The notes beneath the pieces are model-generated. The model did no database searches. It had not been told where the DNA came from and saw only the letters and a list, made by a program, of their open reading frames with translations. Shown here piece after piece: positions 12,046 through 22,344 of a DNA stretch of 64,000 nucleotides (within the stretch, counting starts at the first letter, position 1; every line of letters starts with the position of its first letter). The translations under genes and the position numbers were made by a program. This stretch comes from Varanus komodoensis. Lineage: Eukaryota > Chordata > Lepidosauria > Squamata > Varanidae. Where the stretch lies: the NCBI RefSeq assembly GCF_004798865.1, contig NW_025335505.1:13589099-13653098 (forward strand). The letters run 5' to 3'.

Positions 12046-13487
12046 TTTTTTCTTAGCATCATTCTTTGTTTGCTTGGATGGTTTCCTTTTCTTTCTTTCT
12101 TTCTTTCTTTTTTCAAAGGTGATGTAAAGTAAAAGCTGAAGAAAGTATGCCCTTGCATTGCTACCCCCTTTCCTCGTAAGCACTTTATTTGCTGAATTTT
12201 TATTACTGGTTTTAATGCATGATAATTGAAAATAAATAATGTTTTTACAAGGCTGGCTGGATTTGGGGAGGTTTGCATAAAGAAGCAGATAATAAAACTT
12301 GCATCTATAAGCCAATTGTCTTTTGTGTGAATACAGATTAGGATAAGATGGAATGTTTCATTGGGGTAACTTATTGGAAAAGCTAACCAAAAGAGAAAAC
12401 ATGAAGTTTCACATGATAGTTGTTTTAATGGTAGATGGTGCTTATGTTGCTTCTTGCCCAGCTACCTGCCATTCCTGTCACCTGTGGCTTATTTGGAGTT
12501 TGCTCAAATATTTTAGTGTGTTGGCCCCTGTTTGTGATGGCAGGAAAACATCAGTATTGTCTCATTGTTGGTACCTCCTGGCAATATTTCAGTTAGTGGT
12601 GCAGTCTGATTTTAGTTCTGGATGATGATGATGCTCCCTTCTTATTGTTCACCATTTGGATAGTTTATTGATATAGTATATAAATTGCATAAATAAATAA
12701 CATTAATAAAATCTGTTGTGCAAAGCAGGTATAAGGCATGCATGCAGATAGCTCACAGGTTAGGGTTGTGTATGAGGTTTGCTGCAGTGTTGAACTCATT
12801 GAATGAGGAGGTGGTACCAAACAGCTACCGGAAAAATCATAAGTAGCTCAAGGTGTGTCCAGTCCAATGAAAATATAATGAGTTGCTCGATGACCAGCAC
12901 AAGGGGCATTAAAGGACTGAATTCAACACTCATACAAAGATAACCGTGTGGGTTCAATGAGCAGTAGAATGTTTGCATTAGCAGAATGACACAGCTGGGC
13001 CAAACCACTTTCAGCCTGTGTGTTAGATTCAGTTTTGGAGAACGCTTGGGAACCCCACTCCAGGGCGAATATACAGGGGTCTGTAAAAGTGACAGCTTAT
13101 GTAAAGCTCTTACTGAGAGTAACCAAGAAGAAGAATTTCAGTATTTTAGAATGGGAGGGAAATGCATAAGTCTTGGCTATTCGGGGGTATAAAAATAAAT
13201 AAATATGAAATTGCCGGGGGTAGGGGAGAAGTGAGGAAGGGTGTAGCCACCTGGGAAACTCTAGAGATTTCTAGAGTTTGGGTAGGTTGGATTTGGTTCC
13301 CATGACAGGGGTTCTACACACCTGCCATAAAATAGATCATTCAGGGTGACGTACCTGTGCATCATTTTAGTTTAGGCTATGGAATATGCTGCTATGGTCT
13401 GAAGACATATGTAGACAGACAAGAGGCATAGTAAATCAGAATCAGAATTATATACAATCCCTGAGCAGAGGTAGCGTGTTAACCTGC
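12046..13487. other. Unassigned intron sequence with a TTTC tract and an LINE-like tail
   Basis: 12087-12112 is a TTTC microsatellite. 13165-13208 reads CTTGGCTATTCGGGGGTATAAAAATAAATAAATA, which looks like the isolated 3' tail of an L2-type LINE or of a SINE using it. The rest is unassigned. Confidence 0.6.
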
Positions 13488-13895
13488 ACTCAAAGGTTGA
13501 CTGTGGGCTGTTGTTGGACCGTGAGTTATTGTGTTATCTGAACTCAGGAAAGATAACAAAGCATGGTGTACAACCCACAGTTCATATCCCAATGACAAAC
13601 CACAGGTTCTTTTCATGGTTAGTGGTTGTTCATGGTTGATAAGCTATGGCTTGTTATTACAGCTGGGTTCAAACACTACAATAACCCATTTCTAAACAAT
13701 AACCCATGGTTAGAGAGCAACACATGCTGAATAGGTTTGCACAACACAAGCCATGATGTCTTATCAGCCATGGGTAGCTTGTATTGTGTGAACCCAGCAG
13801 TATGGTTTGTTAACCACTCTGGCTTGGTTCAGATAACAAGGCCCCACTGGTTTATAAGGCAGCATGGCTGGTTGTGTTGTGTGAATCCAGTCTCT
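13488..13895. repeat. Dispersed palindrome-rich repeat, AACCCATGGTT family, copy 1
   Basis: Contains many inverted repeats around AACCCATGG / CCATGGTTTG with flanking GTGTTATCTGAAC and GGTTCAGATAAC. The same combination of ATTGTGTTRTCTGAA, AAACCATGG and GGTTAACAAACC recurs at 59365-59690. No coding potential. The architecture suggests a non-autonomous DNA transposon whose ends I cannot place; it could also be clustered insertions. Confidence 0.6.
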
Positions 13896-16800
13896 CAATC
13901 CGTACTGAACCCATGCACCATGAACCCATATGTTTTTATGTCAGCATTCCATTGGGATTCAGTAGTAGATTGAATGAGGCTCAGTGACACAATGCAGAGG
14001 TTCTACTAATGGCTGTTACATCAAACTGGGAGTACAGTTTTCATCCTGATCTTGGTGGGTCTAAACTCCCCATCCAATACACAGTTGGGACTGCTAATAG
14101 ATTCAGCATTTCTCTGAAAGCTAAGTGGCTGCCATGGTATGAAGCACAATCAATGTTAAGCTTGGTTCGTCAGCTCTGAACTGCCCTGGACAGAGATAAT
14201 CAGGACTCAGTTATCTGTACTCCAATAACTTCTGCAGTATATTTTATGTGAATTGCCTTCCAAGGTTTCTCAGTAACTTCAGAGAACAGCCGCTGCTTAT
14301 TTAGGCTCAAGTGCTTGTATATGGCAATTTTGTTCTTTAAAATTAGATGAAGGATGAAAATCTGTGGACACACGAAACTGAGCCCTACTGATCTCAGTGG
14401 ACTTACATCCAAGGAAATGTACATAAATTGAAGCTGCTGACTTAAGTTGAAATATTTCAGTCAAAATGGGTACAAATTGGAATGCTGGGTTGATCGTTGT
14501 GAAGTTTGGCAAAAACCCCATTGTTTTTTTTCCTGAACTAGAAATGCAGCCATAAATAGCCCATTGCCCTTTCAAGATAATTGGAAGAAGAAGATGTGAA
14601 ATAAAGCAACTGTTCTGGAGAAAGTAAAAGACCAAAGTTAAAGCATGTTCGTATAAAAATTATGCACTTTCTAAGCAAGCTGCAATTAGTAACAGAAGGC
14701 CAATGAATGAAGCAGTATTGCTTTTCAATATAGAAAGAGACTGAAAGCTGTAGCATGGGTACATGAAAGGGGTAACAGAGGGCCAGCAAATGTACCATAT
14801 GTTTGTACTTATACTGATTACATTGTGATCACATAGCCCACATGAATAGAAGAGATAGACAATTCTGCCAGATGAGACTTCCAAATTGGATCAATTAGGT
14901 CTGGAGAGTGCTTAGACAATCTGGTGGAAACATTACATGCTGTATCAAGTGAAATTCAGGATGATCTGTCATCAGCACTAGTAAAACCAGTTTTGGCTCT
15001 AATCTATACAAATGACACATGCAGCAGGGAAAATTCAGGACAAGAAAAGTGGTGTGTGTGTATACGTGCATGCGCTTAATCCTTTGGGAAGCTATAATGG
15101 CAGTTCCCTTCAGGAGATGGCTGATGATGTACACTGTCCAAACATGTGGCAGACACATTAATAAGAATGAGCTTAATGAAGACAGATTTGGGGTAGTTAG
15201 GAGAGGCTGGAAAGAATCTGATCTAGTTTGCAGTTAATGTAATAACTAATATAAATAGCCAGTTTGTTTACTGTCGTCATAATCACAATCCTTCCTTAGA
15301 TGAAAGTACCAGCCTCTGGGTCTAGGTGGAGCTCACTGTGTTTAACTAGAGTTCATTTCATTGGAGGGAAACAGCAGGGGGAAAAGATGATTAAGGACGA
15401 AAAGCCCAATTTTCACTAGTGGAATTTGGAAGGGTTTGTATGCTAAATTTATGTAACTTCTACCAGATCATTTGTTAGGGCAAGATATTATAGTGTTGAA
15501 TCAAGTATGTCTGTAGTTACATCTTAACTTCTCTATGGTACATAGACTATATAAGGCTGCAAACCTTTCTAGGAGACTCAGGATTTGCTCAGACACAAAA
15601 TCTAAATGTTAATGGTACCCACAGGACCAAAATCTAACAGCATGGACCATTTTTGTAATTTCTTATCACTGGGTTGCTAATGGAACATAAAATACTGTAA
15701 CACTAACAATTGACAGTTATGGCTAACTTCCATTCTATTCCATCCCACCCCACACCTTGTGAAAGATCAGGGTCTATCCACTGCTTTCCCATCTTCCTCC
15801 TGAAGGCTTACTCATCTTGTGCAAGCTCGCAGAAGGGTTAGGTGAGGATTTTGTTGTCTTTTCAGTCCCCAGGCGTAAACCAGAATGGGGCTTAAAGCAT
15901 ACAATTGAATTCACATAAGGCAGAGTTTTTGGAGCAAGTGTTGGACAGTGAGAGGAGTTTGAAGTACTACATTAATTTTTATTTCATTTAGGACAATCCT
16001 TCTATACTGCTTAATATATTAAAATCCCTAAGTGTTTTACATTAAAAAGGGTGCCATCAAGAAGTTATTTCATTTGGTCTGCAAAGTTCATTTCTTTTAG
16101 CACTATGAGCTCATTGAAAGCCCAGTCCTGAAAACATCCCAATAAATCTCAGGCCAAGGTGTTGGGGAGAAAGAAAGATTTTAATGGGAATAACTAAATA
16201 AGTCTTTACAAATTTTATGTTGCCTAAGTATACTTTTCAGCTGTTTCTGTTCATGGAACTGTCCTGTGATGGAATACATCTCAAATATTTTATTCTGACT
16301 TTTCATTTGCAGTAGTCTTGCATAATGTATATCCTTAAGGCCATTCTGAGTACTATTTCCTGCATCTAGTAACCCCTCCAATTTATTATCTGCAGACCTT
16401 GAGCCCCTATACCTCCTAGTCCTTGTATCCATTCCACACCCATTTTCTCAATTCAGATTTCAGGGGGCCATTTCAGATTGCGGGGCCAAGATTTCAGTGG
16501 AAGACAGAGTTGAGGATGGGAGACGTAATATCCACTTAAAGATACTAAGGCTAACTCTTAGATATAGTAAGATACATGGCAAAGGAGAATATACATACCA
16601 ACATTTCCTGTGGTTACCCTTTTATATTTCTTAATCAGAGCTATAAGTGGTTTTGAGGAATAAGCACTTGATGAGGGAAAAGTGAGTGGTGTTGGGGTAT
16701 AATAGCTATATTATTAAACACTACTACTTCCATCATGCGGCTTATTCTTCTGCTGCTATTTCAACCCTTAGATCCTTCCCTTTTTCTAGCCAGTGCACAG

Positions 16801-19800
16801 AAAACTAGAAAATTATTCCCAAACGTACTGCTGCTTTTCTTGTCGTACTTCCAGACATAGATTAAACCGATGGAAGAGGGAAGAGATGTGCACAGAACAA
16901 GGACTGTGTGAATTCTGCTATCCTGGTGTATACCTGTACAGCTGGTACTGCTGGATGCAGCATCATGCATAAATGATGCTGGGTGGGTAGGGGAAAAGAT
17001 TGAGAAGAGAGAGAAAGAGAGTGCACAGAGCGAGATGATGCTTCCAGTCCTTAAAAATAAAGCCCTGGAGTCTGGGAAATCTCACCAGTGGGCAGAAATG
17101 ATTTTGTGATGAAAATGTGTGGTATATAGAGCACTGTTAGGATTAGCAGTGGCAGAACACACTTTGAAAAATAAATGGGTGTATGGGAATGTGCTTATTT
17201 TTTTAACCCTGTTTTTAACCTTGCTCACATTTTGATTTTATTGTTCAACATGATGCATGTGCTGCATGAAACTTTGGAAAAAAAGACTCTCCATCCTACG
17301 GCTTCATGGTCTTTGGAATTTTCACCTGCAGGACTTTTCTTGCATTGCCTGTTCCTCCATGTCCAGCTGAGTCCCCCAGCATCTACACAGGCATTAGTGA
17401 CACACTCTGGGAATAAGGACTATAATACAACCCTTTCTCCTACTGAGCTGTTTCTCTTGCAATTATCCTGCAAACTCTTCCCCCATTTTTCCTGGCACTT
17501 GTTCATTAAAACACTCAAACCATTACAAACACACCTACCTTCCTGTCCATTTGAGCACCTTCTTGAGCACCCATTCACCTTCCTGAATTGTGAGGAAAGT
17601 GTGCTTTTAAGCACCGTTTCTGAGAAGAGAAGCTTTTCTGAAAGAGCTTTTATTAAATTTGTATCTGATGTGACGCAGATTGAAATAACCTCTCTCCTTT
17701 TATATGTGAGCACAGAAGGTGTTGCTGAGGAAAGGTGTGGACAAAATTGGATAGAACATAAAAAGAGGGCATTGAATGTTCACATACAACCCTGAAAAAG
17801 TGGTGGCATGACTCAATCATCAAAGAACAATCATGTCAGGCAGTGGTGGGCAACCAAGGTCTGAGGGTCATATGTGATCCTTGAGTGGCCTAATATAATG
17901 TGGAACTTGGCCTAACATCAAAAGAGCTCTGCAAGTGATTATGCAGATTTCTGGCAAGAGTGATCTGTCTCTTTCCGAGCAGCTCATTGGGTAGGAATGA
18001 AAAGCAAAAGAAAATGAGCAATAACAGGACATAAAGAAAATGCTATCAGGAAGAGAGGCTCACAGAAAAAGGTGGCAGAAAAAGAAAAGAGATGCTCCCA
18101 TCCACATTTGGCTCTGATTCTACCCAATACTGGTAGGTACCCACAACCAACATGAGGCCTAGACATATTGCCCCAAGGAAATGTGTCTTTCAACATAGAG
18201 CTAATCTGTCCCTTCTTGTAAGGTAGAAGAGACAGCTGTGAGTCATCTCCTGAAATCTTTGAAACATTCATCACCTGAGGGAAGGTAATAGTGGTGGTTT
18301 TAAGAGCAAATGATGCAGCGAATGATATAAGGGGTATAATGATACCCCTTCTCAAATCATGTTTGTTCATGAAGCCAAAAAAATGTTTTTCTGGTTTGGG
18401 TCAGGAAGAAATTTGTTGAGGATGTTTTTAATGTGAATTTGTCTCATTTTGCAATATACAACCTGAAATTCTTTTCCACATTTTCAATGGAGTGAAAAAG
18501 ATGTAAAAAATCTATTTTAGGAGAAAGTGCATGCTCAAAAGCATATATTTGTAAAGTAATGTTTTAAAAAGTCATTATAGTAGGAAATCGCTTGTAAAAA
18601 TATTAGTTATTGCATGCAAAATTGCATGTATTAGGGAAATGTGTACAAAAATGCATGCATGCATATGTTTGAATTTCAGTTAATCACAAACATTGAGAAT
18701 TTTTTACAGTTGCTTTAAGTGACAGATTTATCCATCCCTACTTCTGCTAAATGGATGGGAATAGGGAGAAATTTATAGGAAAAAAGTTAAATCTTTATTT
18801 CACGTAGGCTGCTAATTTGCTACAAATGACTGACATGGGTGTTTGGGGGCAGATGGGGCAGTCAATTTTCTGCTGAGCTAGTAACTTTAGCAGATGTATT
18901 TACAAGGTTGGGATAAAAACTTCCTTTCCCCTGCAATTATAAAGCTATTCAATATGCATCATACAGATGGTTCACATCCAAGCACAATGTCTAAAAGTTT
19001 TAGCAATATTGAGACATATTGCTAAAGATAAGAACATGCTTTTTAATAGATTTAATCGCTGAGAAAGCCTGGAAACATAGACAGTTTCTGCTAAAAGTCA
19101 CAGGCAGCGTGACCCTATAGACTCTAGACAGTGCCTAGAGAGCCATAGGATGCTTCAGACTCCCAGGTAGGATACTGGAAGAGATCTATTGACCTTGTTC
19201 TCACAGCCTGCAGGGAGATAACTGTGCCAGCCGTTTCTCCAAAGGTCATAAGTACGATCATAAGTGTGACCTTGGAGAAAGGGCAAAGACAGCAGGGAAG
19301 GGAGGAGAGGTGGTCCGTCCGGACATGATGTATCCTAACTGCACTCCAACCTCCTCGCTCCTTGCTAGACCCCCAAATACACTGTCTAGCTGAGTTTGGG
19401 GCAGGGGAAGTGCAGAGGCAAAGATCAGCTCCATGCTGATTACCGGCACTGCTGGTGGATTATACTCTACATGTGGATATTACAGGATCTCAGATTCCAT
19501 AGAATAGGCAGAAATGGAGAAAGAAACATATAAAACCTATTGGGGAAAAAAGCATTGTTTGTTTACAGCATTTCTTTACTGTTTTGTATCTAGCCAAGAG
19601 TACAGAGTAGTGACAAGTTAAAGGGCTAAAACAGAAAAAAAGAATAAAAATAGTATATTAAAAACATGTATATTTTAAATATTAAAAACATGTAAATATT
19701 AAAAACCACGTCTGGCCATCAAGAAAAGCTTTGCACAGTGATATTTTTGGCACCAAAACCAGCATGATGGCAGAACCAGAGGTAGGGTGTGAGTATCTGC

Positions 19801-19899
19801 AGGAGAGAACAGTTCCCCTTGTTGTTTTATAGAACAGGCAGCTTATGTGCAGAAGTTAGAACAACGGCAATCATGAAAAGTCACAAGAGATGCTATAAA
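13896..19899. other. Unassigned intron sequence
   Basis: 6 kb without a supported gene. 15979-16052 (TTTCATTTAGGACAATCCTTCTATACTGC...GTGTTTTACAT) is probably an antisense L2 3' scrap. 18400-18750 has recurring TGCATGCAAAAT-like units of unknown origin. 17175-17795 is an open frame discussed in the findings. 17836 begins CAGTGGTGGGCAACC, which resembles a hAT end without a partner. Confidence 0.55.
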
Positions 19900-20245
19900 A
19901 GGCTACTCAGCCTTGCCGCCAATTCTGCAGCACCTTCCTGTGTTCTTACTCATGTCTCTGGGCAGCCGTACCTTTGCCAGGTATCTTCGTCAGGAAAAGC
20001 CTCTTGCCTTTGCCTCTAATTCTGCCCTACACTGTCAGTATCTGACCTTCACTTGCTTGTGACTTTGCCTCTGGACCTGCCATGCCTTGTATGTTCCTGT
20101 TTTGCACATTCCCGACTTTGCCTCTAACCCTGTCATGTTTAGCTGGTTTTTGACCCTTGCTTCTACCTGACTTTGTCCTTGCCTCTAGCCCCTTTTCATC
20201 TTGCTGAGACTTTCCTCAACCCCAGCCTTGTTGCTTCATCAGTAG
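19900..20245. repeat. Degenerate pyrimidine-rich tandem-like repeat
   Basis: Imperfect units containing GACTTTGCCTCTGGACCTG, GACTTTGCCTCTAACCCTG and GACTTTGTCCTTGCCTCTAG recur roughly every 60 bases. The reverse complement of a similar pattern (AGGCAAAGTCAGGATCTGG, GCAGAGCAGGGTCAGG) lies at 48760-49060. I cannot tell whether these are decayed minisatellites or the untranslated part of a larger element. Confidence 0.5.
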
Positions 20246-20632
20246 ATAGAGAGAATTGTATAGATATGGAGCCTCTACTTTTTCATGGTGAACTGAACTT
20301 AGGCCATAGATCTGTGTGGGATCATTAGGGGAATACTTAGTTTGTTAGGGAAATATTTTCATTATGGGAATATTTTCCAATAACTTTTGTGACTGGGCAG
20401 TTACTAAATGTTACATGTATGTTTATCCTGAAGTATGTTCCACTGACTTCAGTCAACTACCTCTCATTTCACTGTACATTGGAATGTAACTACGGTATAT
20501 ATACTCACTTAAGTTTTACTCAGTGATGTGAAGTGGAAAACTTTACAATATTATATGGAACATTATGTATTTTCCATGGAACGTTTTTCACATTATGTAC
20601 ATCAATCAAGGTTGAAACTTAATCTTCTAAGA

Positions 20633-21143
20633 CAGGGTTCCCAGCCTGGGGTGAGGTAGCATTTCAGGGGTGACAAATAGGAAGACTATGTCTTGATTTG
20701 CCAAAATTGGTGAATCATGATGTTTTTCACCAACAAAATCTCCCAATAATGAAATTATTTATTATTACTTTGTTTGCATTTGGATTCAGTTATCTTTGGT
20801 CAATCAAGACGAAGTCTAGGAATCTCTTGAATCCACAGGAATCCCAATCAGTAAGAATGTTCCATGTTTTGACAAAAATTATGTATGTATTTATTTAAAA
20901 CTTTTGTATACCATCCCATCACTGATGTCTTGGGATGGTTCAAATTGTGCATTAGAAGCAGGAACAAAAACAACAACAACAAACCATTGAATTTTATATT
21001 CACAGATGAGATTGAATTCACTGTTTAAAAATTAGAAATTTGACTTCTCCATCTTCAAATGTGATATTACTTTTGTAGGGAGTGTGAACCTAAATCAAAT
21101 GTTTTCCAGGGGTGTGAAACATAGATAAGGTTGGGAACCACTG
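20633..21143. mobile_element. hAT-like non-autonomous DNA transposon with 8-bp target duplication
   Basis: 511 bp from CAGGGTTCCCAGCCTGGGG to AGGTTGGGAACCACTG. The ends form an imperfect terminal inverted repeat (CAGGGTTCCCAGCC against CAGTGGTTCCCAACC). Flanks TTCTAAGA (20625-20632) and TTCTAAGG (21144-21151) are an 8-bp duplication with one mismatch, the hAT hallmark. No transposase frame. An L2 3' end appears inserted inside at 20884-20960. Confidence 0.85.
20884..20960 (-). mobile_element. L2-type LINE 3' end nested in the hAT-like element
   Basis: TATTTATTTAAAACTTTTGT, followed by ATACCATCCCATCACTG and CTTGGGATGGTTC, matches the reversed 3' tail of the L2 copies at 28738 and 55270 (AAGCTTTTGTATGCTGTCC...GATCCCAGGACGGC). 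Only the last 75 or so bases of the LINE are present. Confidence 0.65.
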
Positions 21144-21261
21144 TTCTAAGGCAAGTATTCGCAAACCCTAGTGCTCACTGCCCATGGGGAAAATGAAAAA
21201 TAAAGGACCGCAGCTCTTTCCTGTGCAGTTGACTCTTGGCTGTGTCTCAACTAGACTTAAA

Positions 21262-21765
21262 CATGTTGTTGTTGTTAGTCACGAAGTCGTGTCCAACTCA
21301 TTGTGACCCCATGGACAACATTTCTTCAGGCCTTCCTGTCCTCCACCATCCCCTGTAGTCCACTTAAGCTCATACCAACTGCTTCAGTGACTCCATCTAG
21401 CCACCTCATCCTCTGCTGTCCCCTTCTTCTTTTGCCATCTATTGCTCCCAGCATTAGGCTCTTCTCCAGGGAGTCCTTCCTTCTCATTAGGTGGCCAAAG
21501 TATTTGAGTTTCATCTTCAGTATCTGGCCTTCTAAAGAGCAGTCAGGGTTGATCTCCTCTAGGACTGACCGGTTTGATCACCTTGCAGTCCACGGGACTC
21601 GCAGGAGTCTCCTCCAGCACCACAGTTCAAAGGCCTCAGTCCTTTGGCGCTCAGTCTTCCTTATGGTCCAGCTTTCACAGCCATACATTGCAACTGGGAA
21701 AACCATAGCCTTGGCTATACGCACTTTGGTTGGCAGGATGATGTCTCTGCTGTTTAGTATGTAAA
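21262..21765 (-). mobile_element. BovB (RTE clade) LINE, ORF2 carboxyl end and 3' end
   Basis: Minus strand, two frames: LPTKVRIAKAMVFPVAMYGCESWTIRKTERQRTEAFELWCWRRLLRVPWTAR, then LKYFGHLMRRKDSLEKSLMLGAIDGKRRRGQQRMRWLDGVTEAVGMSLSGLQGMVEDRKA. These are the hallmark carboxyl sequences of BovB reverse transcriptase. A frameshift separates them. The 3' end carries GTTGGACACGACTTCGTGACTAAC and an AAC-type tail (21265-21278). 5'-truncated. BovB is abundant in squamates and ruminants, which with the CR1/L2/SINE mix points to a squamate. Confidence 0.95.
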
Positions 21766-21840
21766 ACATGGTGACATTCTTCAATAACAAGCTGAAGGGA
21801 AACTGAGAATAAAACATTAATTACTGTTTGTTTCACTTAA

Positions 21841-22000
21841 GAATATAAGAAGAGCTGTGCTTGATCAGACCAGATGTCCATCTAGGCTGACATTATGTTG
21901 TCACAGTGCCCAGCCAGTTGCCTATAGGATCCTAGAAGTAGGTCTGGAGTGTAAAAGCACCTTCCTGCCCAAGTTCGCTGCCCTGCACCCACAGAACCAC
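21841..22000 (-). mobile_element. CR1 LINE 3' end fragment
   Basis: GAATATAAGAAGAGCTGTGC, then TTGATCAGACCAGATGTCCATCTAGG and CACAGTGCCCAGCCAGTTGCC, is the reversed 3' end of the reptile CR1 type seen in plus orientation at 9834-11261 (its CAGAATACTTGCCTAGAG...GGCTCTTTTTATA end). Lies just downstream of the BovB fragment. Confidence 0.8.
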
Positions 22001-22089
22001 ATCCATGTGTCAGTGAAAGAGAATGTATAGCCAGTGCTCAGAGTGAGTGAAGCTGAAGGTGCTACAGTTACTTAAGTAAAAGAAAATTA

Positions 22090-22336
22090 CCATATTTTTT
22101 GCTCTATAAGACGCACTTTTTCCCCCCTCAAAAGTAAGGGGAAATGTCTGTGCGTCTTTTAGAGTGAATATGTGTGTGCAGTGAGCCTGTCAGATGTGCA
22201 GCCCATGGGGAAGTGATGGGGAATGTGCCTGTGATTATGTGCCCATTTGATTCAGAATATTTTTTTTCTTGTTTTCCTCCTCTAAAAACTAGGTGGGTCT
22301 TATGGTCAGGCGCGTCTTATAGAGCGAAAAATACGG
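22090..22336. mobile_element. Non-autonomous DNA transposon with about 27-bp terminal inverted repeats and TA target duplication
   Basis: 247 bp flanked by TA (22088-22089, 22337-22338). The left end CCATATTTTTTGCTCTATAA and GACGCAC pairs with the right end GCGTCTTATAGAGCGAAAAA TACGG with few mismatches. An internal third, inverted copy (GTGCGTCTTTTAGAGTGAATATG, 22149-22172) pairs with the left end as a hairpin. The TA duplication suggests a mariner-like or other TA-targeting family; I cannot name it. No transposase frame. Confidence 0.88.
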
Positions 22337-22344
22337 TAAACTGT

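Noticed and set aside
17836-17990. Possible hAT element starting CAGTGGTGGGCAACC
   Set aside because: No inverted partner end or 8-bp duplication could be found nearby.
21303-21764. 153-codon plus-strand frame
   Set aside because: Antisense shadow of the BovB reverse transcriptase.
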